From Ancylobacter defluvii (GTDB lineage: Bacteria; Pseudomonadota; Alphaproteobacteria; Rhizobiales; Xanthobacteraceae), in assembly GCF_018390605.1 (NCBI RefSeq), contig NZ_JAHBGD010000027.1:156190-220189 (forward strand): a DNA stretch of 64,000 bases. Reading direction: 5' to 3'. Under the pieces are notes generated by a model that was given only the letters and a program-made list of their open reading frames with translations, did not search any database and was not told where the DNA came from. Within the stretch, counting starts at the first letter, position 1, and the number at the start of each line of letters is the position of its first letter. The translations under genes were made by a program, and so were the position numbers. This document shows positions 8,860 through 18,405 of this stretch, in pieces.

Positions 8860-9582
8860 ATGATCGCAGACTTTCGGCAAACTGCCCCAGACTACCACCG
8901 CCATCCGCAGCCGGGGAAGCTGGGCATTCGGACGACCAAGCGGATGGAGACGCAGCGGGACCTCGCTTTCGCTTACTCTCCCGGGGTCGCTGCCCCGTGC
9001 GAGGCGATCGCGGCGGACCCCCGAGCGGCACGCGATTACACGGCCCGGGGCAACCTGGTCGGCGTCATCACGAACGGGACAGCGGTGCTGGGGCTGGGCA
9101 ATGTTGGGCCGCTTGCCTCAAAGCCGGCGATGGAGGGGAAGTCCGTCCTCTTCAAGAAGTTCGCGGGCATCGGTGCCTTCGACATCGAGGGGGACACGTC
9201 GGACGTCGCTAGGTTCTGCGACGCCGTCGCGCTCCTGGAGCCGTCGTGCGACTCCGAGAGCCTCACGGTCTTGCCGGATCGCTGCGTGGCCCTGGTCGAA
9301 CGTCGGGGGGTTCCACCGACGGCCGCCAGGCGACGGCTTCGGCAACAGCCGACAGTTGCCGAAGCCATGCTGCTCAAGGCCGGGCTGGTCGACGCCGCGC
9401 TTTGCGGCACGCCCGCCGATTGGTCTCAGGAGACCCGGCTGGCGCTCGACATCATCCCCAGGACTGAAGGCATCACGCGCGTCTCTTCCCTTACCGCGCT
9501 CATCACCAGTCGCGGGGTCATGAACATGACGGCGTTGGTGGTGACCGAAAGCGCCAGCGACCGGAAGGGTATCCATCCATGA
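8860..9582 (+). pseudogene. maeB: NADP-malic enzyme (MaeB type) with large internal deletion
   Basis: The ATG at 8860 follows GGAG. Residues 1-130 are a malic enzyme N-terminus (YHRHPQPGKLGI, RDLAFAYSPGVAAPCEAIA, GNLVGVITNGTAVLGLGNVGPLASKPAMEGK, FKKFAGIGAFDIE). After CDAVALLEPS the sequence jumps to what looks like the phosphotransacetylase-like C-terminal domain of MaeB (VERRGVPPTAARRR, QPTVAEAMLLKAGLVDAALCGT). The NADP-binding domain is gone and the end is short of the usual C-terminus. The frame is open for 240 codons, so a protein could be made, but it cannot be a working malic enzyme. The stop overlaps the next gene by 4 bases. Confidence 0.8.
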
Positions 9583-10352
9583 CCCCTTTCGCCGACGCGT
9601 CGAACAAGGTTGCCGAAGCCGCGCGCCGCATCGCGAAGCTGCGCGCGTCGGGCGAAAGGGTGGCCACCGCCTCGTTCGGCTGGGAGCCCACCCTTCAGGA
9701 GGCGAACGACGCCCAGCACCTTCACCGCGGCCCCTGCAACGCATGGAAGGTCGCGAAGTCGCCGGAGGGCAACACGGTGGTTTCCCGTCTGATCCCGCTC
9801 GTTGGTGAAGGCATGCCGTTGGTTTGGCGTCCCGGAACGATGCTTGAGATCGAAATCGCGGTCACGCTTGACCGGGATCTGCCGATCAGAACCGGCCCGC
9901 CCTACACGCGCGCCGATGTGCTGGCCGCCGTCGGCAGATGCCGCCTGGGCGCCGAGCTGGTCAGAAGCGTATTCCAGGAGAACGGGAAGGTCTCGTTCTC
10001 CCTCTTCGTCGCGGACGGCATGGGCAATGACGGATACCTGCTGGGTCCATCGTTCCCGAAAGAAGAACTGGACGCGCTCCAGACTTCGCCCCTCGCCATC
10101 GAGATGGACGGCAAGGTCGTGTTCGACGCCGTTGCCCGCCACTCCAATGGGGATTGCCTGGGATGGCTGGTCGAATTCGCGAACTCCGATGATCGATCGC
10201 CGGGCGCACTGGTCGTCGGCACGCTGGTCACCACCGGCTCACTCTGCGGCACCATAGCACTGCCTTCACCTGGGAGAGTCACCGCTCGGCTGAGCGCGGC
10301 CTTGAGGTTGGAACTGGTCGTTCGCTCCAGCGATGACACCGGAGGACGCTGA
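9579..10352 (+). CDS. 2-keto-4-pentenoate hydratase/FAH-related protein
   Basis: 257 residues, starting in a 4-base ATGA overlap with the malic enzyme remnant. The sequence fits the MhpD-like hydratase/decarboxylase family: LRASGERVATASFGWEPTLQEA, EIEIAVTLDRDLPIRTGPPYTRADVLAAVGRCRLGAEL and a C-terminal GWLVEFAN, GALVVGTLVTTGSLCG. Family members hydrate or decarboxylate 2-keto-4-enoates using a divalent metal. A specific role in tartrate breakdown is not obvious. It may act on a related dicarboxylate, or the family assignment may hide another lyase activity. Confidence 0.7.
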   Translation: MTPFADASNKVAEAARRIAKLRASGERVATASFGWEPTLQEANDAQHLHRGPCNAWKVAKSPEGNTVVSRLIPLVGEGMPLVWRPGTMLEIEIAVTLDRDLPIRTGPPYTRADVLAAVGRCRLGAELVRSVFQENGKVSFSLFVADGMGNDGYLLGPSFPKEELDALQTSPLAIEMDGKVVFDAVARHSNGDCLGWLVEFANSDDRSPGALVVGTLVTTGSLCGTIALPSPGRVTARLSAALRLELVVRSSDDTGGR

Positions 10353-10846
10353 ATAAAGTCATGCCCGGCTTCCGGCGGCATCCCGACGGCCTCCGGCTTC
10401 ATTGTTCTGGTATATAGATACCTATATTTGGATCTCCGGCCCTCTTCCCGCACCGGAAACGCTGCGCCTGCCGCGTCGTTCCAAGCATGAGAACGCGCGC
10501 GCCGACGGGCCGCACGAGAGCCGGCTTCTTCCGCCTCGATTGCGGCACGCTCCCGCGTCGGGCGACGCAGCCTTATTCCCGCTCGGCGGCTTCGCCGGTC
10601 AAAAAAGTGATGCACACCAAAATGTTGGCGGCGCAAGCCTTCGTCGTGAGCGCACGAGCGCGTGCGGGCACCGCATGACGGCAAGGCCGTCCAACAGGGC
10701 CGCGTTCCTCGTCAAATCCCGCGCATAGATTGAGGCCGATTTGGCATTGGACGGCATGGGATAGAACACGGGAAATGCGGCGTCGAGCTGAAGGCCGGGA
10801 AAACTCAAATACCGTCGGCCACGTCTCGCATCCTTGGGAGGACCGC
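10353..10846. other. Intergenic region upstream of tctC
   Basis: 494 bases without a credible gene; open frames here lack domains and ribosome sites. It contains an unusually AT-rich island with an inverted repeat (10412-10427) and should hold the promoter of the tctC-ttuC genes. Confidence 0.5.
10412..10427. promoter_or_regulatory. AT-rich inverted repeat, candidate operator
   Basis: ATATAG and CTATAT are exact reverse complements around ATAC. The site stands out in GC-rich surroundings about 420 bases before tctC. The bound regulator is unknown. The divergent LysR or a regulator outside the window are options. Confidence 0.4.
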
Positions 10847-11815
10847 ATGAAGAGACTTATTACGAGTCTTGCAATCTGCCTGGCTACCGTCACATCCGTT
10901 GCCGCACAGAACTACCCCAGCAAGCCCATCACGATGTACGTGCCCTTCGCCGCGGGCGGTCCGACAGACTCCGTTGCGCGCCTGACCGCGGAGGCCATGT
11001 CCAAGTCGCTCGGCCAGCAGGTTCTGGTCGAAAACCTGCCGGGAGCCGGCGGCACCATCGGGTCAAGCCGCGCCGCACAGGCGACCCCGGACGGCTACAC
11101 GATCCTGCTCCACCACATCGGCATGTCGACGGCGCCGACGCTCTACCGCAAGCTCGACTTTGATCCGACGACGGCCTTCGCTCCGATCGGCCTCGTCACG
11201 GAAGCGCCCATGACGATCGTGGCCCGCCCCGACTTCAAAGCCACGACGCTCGCTGAGCTAATCGCTACGATCAAGGCAGAAGGAGAAGGCATCACCTACG
11301 CCAACGCGGGCGTCGGAGCGGCTTCGCACCTTTGCGGCATGCTCTTCATGTCCGCGATCGACAAGCAGATGACGACCGTCCCCTACAAGGGCAACGGCCC
11401 CATCATGACCGACCTCATGGGCAGCCAGATCGATATGACCTGCGATCAGGCGACCAACACGGCCGGGGCGCTCAAGGCCAACCAGATCAAGGGCTACGCC
11501 GTCACCTCGCCGGAGCGCCAGAAGGCCTTCCCGAATCTCCCGACCGCCGACGAGGCCGGTCTCCCGAAGTTCGAGCTCAGCGTCTGGCACGGTCTCTACG
11601 CCCCGAAGGGCACGCCGCCGGATGTGGTCGCCAAGCTGACATCCGCGCTGCAGGTGGCGGTCCAGGATCCGGCCCTCCAACAGCGGCTGGATGCCATCGC
11701 GACCTTTCCCGTGACCAAGGACAAGGCGACTCCGCAGGCATTGCAGGAGCGGCTTAACAGCGAGATCGCCCGTTGGCGGCCCCTAATCAAGGCGGCTGGC
11801 CAGTTCGCGGACTGA
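10847..11815 (+). CDS. tctC: Tripartite tricarboxylate transporter substrate-binding protein (TctC/Bug)
   Basis: 322 residues from the ATG at 10847 after GGGAGGACCGC. A signal peptide (MKRLITSLAICLATVTSVAAQ) is followed by the Bug-family fold: YPSKPITMYVPFAAGGPTDSVARL, NLPGAGGTIGSSRAAQATPDGYT, the VPYKGNGPIMTDLMGSQIDM loop and GLYAPKGTPPDVVAKL. These periplasmic proteins capture carboxylates and deliver them to TctAB in the inner membrane. The matching tctB and tctA lie 1.5 kb downstream, separated by the dehydrogenase gene. Tartrate or a related hydroxy-dicarboxylate is the likely ligand from context. Confidence 0.92.
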   Translation: MKRLITSLAICLATVTSVAAQNYPSKPITMYVPFAAGGPTDSVARLTAEAMSKSLGQQVLVENLPGAGGTIGSSRAAQATPDGYTILLHHIGMSTAPTLYRKLDFDPTTAFAPIGLVTEAPMTIVARPDFKATTLAELIATIKAEGEGITYANAGVGAASHLCGMLFMSAIDKQMTTVPYKGNGPIMTDLMGSQIDMTCDQATNTAGALKANQIKGYAVTSPERQKAFPNLPTADEAGLPKFELSVWHGLYAPKGTPPDVVAKLTSALQVAVQDPALQQRLDAIATFPVTKDKATPQALQERLNSEIARWRPLIKAAGQFAD

Positions 11816-11875
11816 TCCAGCACTCGATGGGCGGGCCGCCGGCCCGTCCTCGATCGTCCAGGAACCATCGAGGCC

Positions 11876-13042
11876 ATGTCCATGACCGACCGTGTCTATC
11901 GCATCGCCGTGATCCCCGGCGATGGCATCGGTAAGGAAGTCGTGCCTGAGGGGCTTCGTGTGCTTCAGGCGGCCGGTGAGCGCTACGGGTTCGAACTCCG
12001 CTGCGATCACTTCGATTTCGCATCGTGCGACTACTACGAGCAGCACGGCAAAATGATGCCGGACGACTGGAAGGACCAGATCGCCGGCCACGACGCGATC
12101 TTCTTCGGCGCTGTCGGTTGGCCTGAAAAGGTGCCCGACCATATCTCGCTCTGGGGCTCCCTGATCCAGTTCCGACGGGAGTTCGACCAGTATGTCGGCA
12201 TGCGTCCGGTCCGCCTGATGCCGGGCGTCGCCTCGCCGCTCGCCAACAGGAAGCCGGGCGACATCGACTTCGTGGTGGTGCGGGAGAATACCGAGGGCGA
12301 ATACTCGTCCATCGGCGGCCGGATCTTTCCGGGCACCGAGCGGGAGACCGTTGTCCAGGAGTCCGTAATGACGCGCATCGGCGTCGACAGGATCCTTCGC
12401 TTCGCGTTCGAACTCGCCGCGACCCGGGGCGGGCACCTGACCTCTGCCACGAAGTCGAACGGCATCTCCGTGACCATGCCCTATTGGGACGAGCGCGTGG
12501 AAGCGATGGCGGCGAACTTCCCCGACGTGCGCTGGGACAAGTACCACATCGATATTCTTACCGCCCATTTCGTCCTCAACCCCGACAGGTTCGACGTCGT
12601 GGTGGGATCGAACCTTTTCGGCGACATTCTCTCTGATCTCGGTCCTGCTTGCACAGGTACGATCGGGATCGCGCCCTCGGGCAACATCAACCCCGAGCGG
12701 CGCTTCCCCTCGCTGTTCGAGCCTGTGCACGGCACGGCGCCGGACATCGCCGGCCAGAACATCGCCAATCCGATCGGCCAGATCTGGGCGGGTTCGATGA
12801 TGCTCGACCACCTCGGCGAGGCGGAAGCGGCAGCCGGCATCCTGTCCGCCATCGAAGCCAGCTTGCTCCGACCGGAGACCCGGACCAGGGATCTCGGTGG
12901 ATCGGCGGACACGACGACCTGCGGCGAGGCCGTCGCGGCAGCGGTCCTGGACCACGCGGCGGCCCAGCTGCCGCGGTACCGGGATGGCCAAGACGCGAGC
13001 CGCGCGGGTTCCATCTTCGAGCGAATGGTGAGGAGAGGTTAG
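11876..13042 (+). CDS. ttuC: Tartrate/D-malate dehydrogenase (decarboxylating)
   Basis: 388 residues of the isocitrate/isopropylmalate dehydrogenase family, of the tartrate dehydrogenase type: IAVIPGDGIGKEVVPEGLRVL, HISLWGSLIQFRREFDQYVGMRPVRLMPG, VVRENTEGEYSSIGG, metal site VVGSNLFGDILSDLGPA and NAD site FEPVHGTAPDIAGQ. Known members use NAD, Mn2+ and K+, oxidise L- or meso-tartrate and decarboxylate D-malate to pyruvate. Together with TarD and TctABC it gives a route for tartrate isomers into central metabolism. A C-terminal tail beyond the usual 360 residues (RYRDGQDASRAGSIFERM) is slightly long. Confidence 0.9.
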   Translation: MSMTDRVYRIAVIPGDGIGKEVVPEGLRVLQAAGERYGFELRCDHFDFASCDYYEQHGKMMPDDWKDQIAGHDAIFFGAVGWPEKVPDHISLWGSLIQFRREFDQYVGMRPVRLMPGVASPLANRKPGDIDFVVVRENTEGEYSSIGGRIFPGTERETVVQESVMTRIGVDRILRFAFELAATRGGHLTSATKSNGISVTMPYWDERVEAMAANFPDVRWDKYHIDILTAHFVLNPDRFDVVVGSNLFGDILSDLGPACTGTIGIAPSGNINPERRFPSLFEPVHGTAPDIAGQNIANPIGQIWAGSMMLDHLGEAEAAAGILSAIEASLLRPETRTRDLGGSADTTTCGEAVAAAVLDHAAAQLPRYRDGQDASRAGSIFERMVRRG

Positions 13043-13347
13043 CCGAGCCGGCCATCTTCGATCCGAGGCCGACCTGTTTGCCTTTGTCGGGCGCCTCGGG
13101 TCGCCCCTGACTGGACACTGCGCGGCGACTCCCGACGCGGCCGACAGCCAGAACGCCCGCACGGAACCGGCGCGCGTCGTGCGATTGCGCTGACTCACAC
13201 GCGGAACGCGACAGCTAAGGCGTCTGCGAACGGCTCGGTGTCCACGTCGTCACCGGGTCCGACAGTCCAACGTCACCAATTTCCACGCGGTCCTGGTTCT
13301 CCCTGGGGCGACCGATCCGCTGGATCCAGTCCTTGGGAGGGCAACGG
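13043..13347. other. Gap between ttuC and tctB
   Basis: 305 bases; no gene or clear site seen. It is long for an operon gap and may carry a second promoter for tctBA. Confidence 0.45.
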
Positions 13348-13845
13348 ATGTCAGACACTCCAGAGCAGGACGGCGCGACCGTCCGATCCTACCGTGACAT
13401 CACGGCGGGCCTCATCTTCCTCGCGCTGGCGATCGCCTTCGGCTGGGAATCGACGAATTACGAGATGGGCCGGCCCGTCCGAATGGGTCCGGGGTTCATC
13501 CCGCTCGCCCTGGCGCTGATGCTTGGCGCGCTCGGGCTGGCGGTGATGCTGACGGGATTGAATAAGCATGGAGAAGGGGACAGCGGACCCGTTCCGTGGA
13601 GAGGGATAGCCCTTGTCGGGGTCGCTCTCGTTCTCTTCGGCGCCTTCGGCCGCGAACTCGGGCTCGTGCCTGTGGTGTTCCTCTGCTCCTTCGTGACGGC
13701 CTTGGCCTCGGTGCGGAACACCCTCAGTTCGGCTCTCGGCATCTCGGCAGCGCTGGCTGTCGTCTGTTGGGTCGTCTTCAAGCTCGGCCTTGGAATATCC
13801 CTTTCCACCATCGGCCCGGTCTTCGGACCGCTCCAGATATTTTGA
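13348..13845 (+). CDS. tctB: Tripartite tricarboxylate transporter small membrane subunit TctB
   Basis: 165 residues from the ATG at 13348, with GGGAGGG seven bases upstream. It has four hydrophobic segments (ITAGLIFLALAIAFGW, PGFIPLALALMLGALGLAVML, GIALVGVALVLFGAFG, ISAALAVVCWVVFKLGLGI) and the TctB-type MGPGFIPLAL motif. It pairs with TctA in the inner membrane. The tctA start follows 14 bases after its stop. Confidence 0.9.
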   Translation: MSDTPEQDGATVRSYRDITAGLIFLALAIAFGWESTNYEMGRPVRMGPGFIPLALALMLGALGLAVMLTGLNKHGEGDSGPVPWRGIALVGVALVLFGAFGRELGLVPVVFLCSFVTALASVRNTLSSALGISAALAVVCWVVFKLGLGISLSTIGPVFGPLQIF

Positions 13846-13859
13846 GGGCGCCCCGGCTA

Positions 13860-15365
13860 ATGGATCTCCTGTCTCATCTGACTCTCGGCTTCGAGACCGC
13901 CTTCACGGCCACGAACCTGCTGTGGTGCTTTGTCGGCGTGCTTCTCGGCACGCTGGTCGGCGTCCTTCCAGGCATCGGACCGACGGCAACGATCGCCATG
14001 CTCCTGCCGATCACCTTCACCTTCGCGCCGGTCACCGCGCTCATCATGCTGTCGGGCATCTACTACGGCGCACAGTACGGCGGCTCCACCACGGCGATCC
14101 TGATCAACCTGCCGGGCGAGAGTTCCTCGGCCGTGACGGCCATCGACGGCTACCAGTTGGCGCGCAAGGGCCGGGCCGGGACGGCACTCGCCACCGCCGC
14201 CCTTGGTTCCTTCTTCGCCGGCTCCGTCGCCACGATGATCCTCGCCGTCGCCGCTCCCCCGCTCGCGAAGGTGGCGCTGAACTTCGGTGCGGCGGAATAC
14301 TTCTCGCTTCTCGTCCTTGGCCTCCTCGTCTCGATCTCGCTCGCCAACGGCTCGGTCCTCAAGGCACTGGCGATGATCGCACTCGGCCTCATGCTCGGTG
14401 CCGTCGGACAGGACGTGACCTCCGGCACGCCGCGCTTCACCCTCGGCTTTTCCGAGCTTTATGGGGGCATCAGCTTCGTCTCGCTCGCCGTCGGCATGTT
14501 CGGCATCGCCGAGATCTTCAAGAACCTCGAAAACGAGAGAACCCGTGAAGTCGGCATCTCGAAGGTGACGGGCCTCATGCTGTCCAAGGCCGACTTCCGG
14601 CGGATCGTCGCGCCCGTTCTGCGCGGTACCGCGCTCGGCTCGATCCTCGGAATCCTGCCCGGCGGCGGGCACATACTGGCGTCGTTTGCGTCCTACTCCG
14701 CCGAGAAGAGCCTGTCTAAAAATCCGAAGGAGTTCGGCCACGGCGCCATCGAGGGCGTTGCCGGTCCCGAAAGCGCCAACAACGCGGCGGCGCAGACCTC
14801 TTTCATCCCGCTCCTGACCCTCGGCATTCCCGCCCATCCGGTGATGGCGCTGATCCTCGGCGCCTTCATCCTTCAGGGCATCACGCCCGGACCGAACGTC
14901 ATCAATGACCAGCCGGCACTCTTCTGGGGCATCATCGCCTCGATGTGGATCGGCAACGCGATGCTCGTCATCCTGAACCTCCCCTTGATCGGTCTCTGGG
15001 TGAAGATGCTGACGATCCCGTACCGCGTCCTCTTTCCGGCCATCGTCATCTTTGCGACGATCGGCTGCTACTCGATCAACTCGAACCCGCTCGACGTCTA
15101 TTCGGTCTTCGTTTTCGGGGTGCTCGGCTATGTGCTGATCCGGCTCGGCTGCGAACCAGCGCCGCTCCTGCTCGGCTTCGTGCTCGGACCGCTGCTGGAG
15201 GAGAACCTGCGCCGCGCGATGATCATCTCCCGCGGCGATGCGACCGTGTTCCTGACTCGGCCGATCTCGGCGACGCTCCTCGCTCTGGGCCTTGCCTGCG
15301 TCATCGTCGCCGTTCTCCCATCGATCCGCCGTCGGCGAAAGGAAGTGTTCGTCGAGGACGATTGA
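13860..15365 (+). CDS. tctA: Tripartite tricarboxylate transporter large membrane subunit TctA
   Basis: 501 residues, the standard size, with the ATG at 13860 and GAGGG upstream. The family signature LVGVLPGIGPTATIAMLLPITF is near the N-terminus and GSTTAILINLPGESSSAVTAIDGYQLARKG follows. A second conserved glycine/proline segment is SILGILPGGGHILASFASYSAEK. About twelve membrane helices are expected. It forms the ion-coupled carboxylate channel with TctB and receives ligand from TctC. It is the last gene of the tartrate cluster; a recombinase relic follows. Confidence 0.93.
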   Translation: MDLLSHLTLGFETAFTATNLLWCFVGVLLGTLVGVLPGIGPTATIAMLLPITFTFAPVTALIMLSGIYYGAQYGGSTTAILINLPGESSSAVTAIDGYQLARKGRAGTALATAALGSFFAGSVATMILAVAAPPLAKVALNFGAAEYFSLLVLGLLVSISLANGSVLKALAMIALGLMLGAVGQDVTSGTPRFTLGFSELYGGISFVSLAVGMFGIAEIFKNLENERTREVGISKVTGLMLSKADFRRIVAPVLRGTALGSILGILPGGGHILASFASYSAEKSLSKNPKEFGHGAIEGVAGPESANNAAAQTSFIPLLTLGIPAHPVMALILGAFILQGITPGPNVINDQPALFWGIIASMWIGNAMLVILNLPLIGLWVKMLTIPYRVLFPAIVIFATIGCYSINSNPLDVYSVFVFGVLGYVLIRLGCEPAPLLLGFVLGPLLEENLRRAMIISRGDATVFLTRPISATLLALGLACVIVAVLPSIRRRRKEVFVEDD

Positions 15366-15417
15366 ACAAGTGGACGGCGCCGGAATAGCGAACCGGAATA
15401 GGATGGCCCATTAATCA

Positions 15418-16486
15418 TTAAATCGCTGCCTCGGTCTTCTCCAGCTCTTGGCGGTCGGATTCTGCGAATGAGCGGCGCTCACGGTTGAGTCGGTTGGTTT
15501 CCTCGGCAAAAGCCCGCATGGCCTCGGCAGCCTTCTCCGGCGCCATCAGCCGGTTCTTCAGGCCGTTGACGACGCGCTCCTCAAGCTTGGCGCGTGTGAT
15601 CGTCCGGCTGTTAGTGCAACCCGTGCCCATGAGATGGCTGGTGCAGCAATAGCGGTCCTGCCCTCGGCGAACGTAAGGCTGATCACAACAGCCGCAGAAC
15701 GTCAGGCCGGACAGCATGGTGCGGGGGCGTCGGGTGGAGTTCAGAGCGTTCTCTGATGCCTTGCGCTCCTCGGCGCGGCGCGAGCCTTCGATGCTGTTCC
15801 TGTAGATATTGACCAACTCGATCTGCCGAGCCTTGGCGCACGGCAACAGCTCATCGGAGATGATCCGCAGTTCCGGGACATCCTTGCGCGCCCCAGGCGG
15901 CTCTCAGGGGTTCGCCACATGACCCGTAGGCCCGTGTTGGGGTCCTTGAGGCGACGCTGCCAGTTCCAGCGGATGATGCCGATTAGAGTTCGCAATTGAG
16001 GATGCCGGAGCCGACGGTGCGGCTGCCGCGAATGGTGGTGTCGGACCAGCGTCCGCCACTCGGGCTAACAACGCCCTCGCGGTTCAGATCGGCGGCGATG
16101 CGCTGCGGTCCCTTGCCTGCGGCGTACTCGCAAAAAATCCGGCGGACGATCTCCGCCTCAAACTCGATGATCTCGCGCTCACCTCGGATAGGATCGCCCT
16201 TGGCGTCGAGCTGCTTCACCACGCGATAGCCATAGGCATTGCCGCCACCGAGCTTGCCGGCTTCCACGCGTCCCCGAATGCCACGATTGGTCTTTAAGGC
16301 GAGGTCCTTGAGGAACAGCGCGTTCATCGTGCCCTTGAGGCCGACATGGAGCTCACTGATCTCACCCTCGGACAAGGTGACCAGCCGCACGCCTGCAAAA
16401 CGCATCCGCTTGAATACGGCAGCGACGTCTTCCTGATCCCGGTTGATGCGGTCCAGCGCCTCGGACAGCACGACATCGAACTGGCG
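15418..16486 (-). pseudogene. Large serine recombinase relic
   Basis: The relic reads in three frames. 16486-15990 encodes the second half of a resolvase domain and the start of the Recombinase domain (FDVVLSEALDRINRDQEDVAAVFKR, LKGTMNALFLKDLALKTNRGIRGRVEAG, GRWSDTTIRG). The middle piece has RWNWQRRLKDPNTGLRV. The last piece has the zinc-ribbon region (LSGLTFCGCCDQPYVRRGQDRYCC) and ends at 15418. The N-terminal part with the catalytic serine is missing, two frameshifts occur and the C-terminal coiled coil is cut short. It is a dead copy and not closely similar to the intact recombinase at 34869. Confidence 0.87.
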
Positions 16487-16703
16487 CGTCCGCTGCCGGG
16501 GGCACGGAGACTTGCTGGAGCTGGACATAGTCGAGTTGTGTAACATCTGAAAAATTGTAGGCTTGCCTACGGGCACTCTCAATGGCGAAGGCAGTTCTGA
16601 ACAGGCATTACACCAGCGCAGCACGGAGGTTCCTTTGCTGGGCAAGAGATCCTCCCAGATAGGCCGTCGCCACTAGGCGATCTAAAATCAGCACGCAAAC
16701 CTA

Positions 16704-17486
16704 TTAATTGTTGTCTCGCATCGCTGCCATGTCGCCGGCTATATGGCTCCAGACTTCCCGCTTCATGCGGGCATAGCTCGGAAGCAACTGGGTATCGATA
16801 TTGCGAGGCTTTGGCAGTTCATTCCCGATGAATGCCGAGATGCGGCCGGGCCGCGGCGACATCACCACGATCCGGTCGGCCATGATCAGCGCCTCGTCGA
16901 TATTATGGGTGACGAACACGACGGTCTTGCCGCTGCGCATATGAATGCGGCCAAGCTCCTCCTGCAATATCTCGCGCGTCATGGCGTCAAGGGCCGCGAA
17001 GGGCTCGTCCATCAGAAGCACCTCGGGGTCGGCGGCCAGGCAGCGGGCCAGCGTCACGCGCTGCTGCATGCCGCCTGAAAGCTCGGTGGGATAATGGTCG
17101 CCGAAGCCGGAGAGGCCGACCATCTCGATGAACCGTTCCGCTATGTCCCGCCGCTCCCGGCGTCCTGCGCCCCGCATCTTGGGGCCGAAGGCGACGTTCT
17201 CGCGCACGGTCTTCCAGGGGAACAGCGCGTAGGACTGGAACACCATGCCGCAGCGCGGGTCGATGCCGCTGATCGGCTCACCGCGCAATCGAAGCTCGCC
17301 AACGCTCGGCGGTATGAATCCGGCGAACATGTTGAGCAGGGTCGACTTGCCGCATCCCGAGGCGCCGAGAAGGCAGACGAACTCGCCCTCCCTGACGTCC
17401 AGCGAGACATTGCTCAGGGCCAGCACGCCGCTGGCGCTGTTCCCGAAGGTCTTGGACACGCCACGGGCGGACAGGAAACTCGTCAT
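16704..17486 (-). CDS. ABC transporter ATPase, nitrate/sulfonate/taurine type
   Basis: 260 residues; ATG at 17486 after GGAG. Walker [11 protein letters not shown]-loop [10 protein letters not shown], signature LSGGMQQR, Walker [13 protein letters not shown] and the H-loop VTHNIDEAL are all present. The best family match is the NitT/TauT (SsuB/TauB) group, which agrees with the NMT1-type binding protein and SsuC-like permease encoded just upstream. It energises import for the same operon and is its last gene. Confidence 0.92.
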   Translation of the reverse strand: MTSFLSARGVSKTFGNSASGVLALSNVSLDVREGEFVCLLGASGCGKSTLLNMFAGFIPPSVGELRLRGEPISGIDPRCGMVFQSYALFPWKTVRENVAFGPKMRGAGRRERRDIAERFIEMVGLSGFGDHYPTELSGGMQQRVTLARCLAADPEVLLMDEPFAALDAMTREILQEELGRIHMRSGKTVVFVTHNIDEALIMADRIVVMSPRPGRISAFIGNELPKPRNIDTQLLPSYARMKREVWSHIAGDMAAMRDNN

Positions 17487-17498
17487 TCGTGGGCTCCA

Positions 17499-18356
17499 TC
17501 AATGGGTGCGGCGCGCCCGTTCCCAGGGCAGGAGCCGGGCTTCGATCCAGTTGGCTATGAGGTCGGCGACGAGAACCGTCGCGGAGATACAGATCATGCC
17601 GACCAGCACCAACGGCATGTTGCTCCAATCCTTGGCCGACCAGATGAGCGCGCCGAGGCCGGTCTGCGCGGCCACCATCTCGGCGGACAGGACGCAGGAC
17701 CAGGCGATGGCGAGGCTGACTTTCAGACCGGCCAATATGCCCGGCAGCGAGCCCGGCAGCACCACCTCGCGCATCACGGCGAAGCTGCCGGCGCCGAGAT
17801 TGCGCGCCGCCTTGATCAGCAGCGGGTCGACCCGCTTGGTGCTCTCAACGGTGTAAAGCAGTATGTAGATCCACGACCCCATGAAGACGATGGCGATCTT
17901 CTGCCCCTCCCCGATGCCGAGCCAAAGCATGGTGAGGGGGATCCAGGTGATGGACGGCAGGGGACGCAGCAGCGAGATCAGCGGGTCGATCGTCGCCTTC
18001 GCCGGCCACCAGCAGCCCATGACGATGCCGAGCGGCACCGCGACCAGCGCCGCGAGGCCAAAACCGAGGAAGACGCGCCGCCCCGATGCGACGACGGACA
18101 TCCACAGGTCTGCCGTCCCCGCGACGCTTCTCGCCTCCGCCGCCACCATGGACGGCGAAGGAAAGAACAGCGGTGACACGGCGCCGGTCTCCGTTGCCAG
18201 CGCCCAGACGGCGTAGAAGGCGAATATGCCCAGAAGGTTGAGCAGCAGCACCGGGCGGCCGAGACCGGACAGGCGCCACCTGCGCCGGCCGGACGCGGAC
18301 CCGGTCGGCGACTCGCGGGCGGGCAAGGCGAGATCGCCGGGGGCGGGCGTACTCAT
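17499..18356 (-). CDS. ABC transporter permease, SsuC/TauC type
   Basis: 285 residues from the ATG at 18356, preceded by GGAGACGAGCTG; an upstream start at 18392 is less likely. It has a cytoplasmic N-terminus rich in Pro/Arg and about six membrane helices. The permease-ATPase contact loop RNLGAGSFAVMREVVLPGSLPGILAGLKVSLAIAW is typical of the family. It works with the ATPase at 16704 and the binding protein at 18406. Substrate unknown. Confidence 0.9.
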   Translation of the reverse strand: MSTPAPGDLALPARESPTGSASGRRRWRLSGLGRPVLLLNLLGIFAFYAVWALATETGAVSPLFFPSPSMVAAEARSVAGTADLWMSVVASGRRVFLGFGLAALVAVPLGIVMGCWWPAKATIDPLISLLRPLPSITWIPLTMLWLGIGEGQKIAIVFMGSWIYILLYTVESTKRVDPLLIKAARNLGAGSFAVMREVVLPGSLPGILAGLKVSLAIAWSCVLSAEMVAAQTGLGALIWSAKDWSNMPLVLVGMICISATVLVADLIANWIEARLLPWERARRTH

Positions 18357-18405
18357 CAGCTCGTCTCCATTTTGGCGGTCGGGGGTATGCAATCCCGAGC
18401 CGGGA

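Noticed and set aside
11783..13198. 471-codon minus-strand frame opposite ttuC
   Set aside because: Antisense shadow; ttuC has complete family motifs.
17094..18176. 360-codon plus-strand frame opposite the ABC genes
   Set aside because: Antisense to two well-supported ABC transporter genes; composition is a codon-bias shadow.
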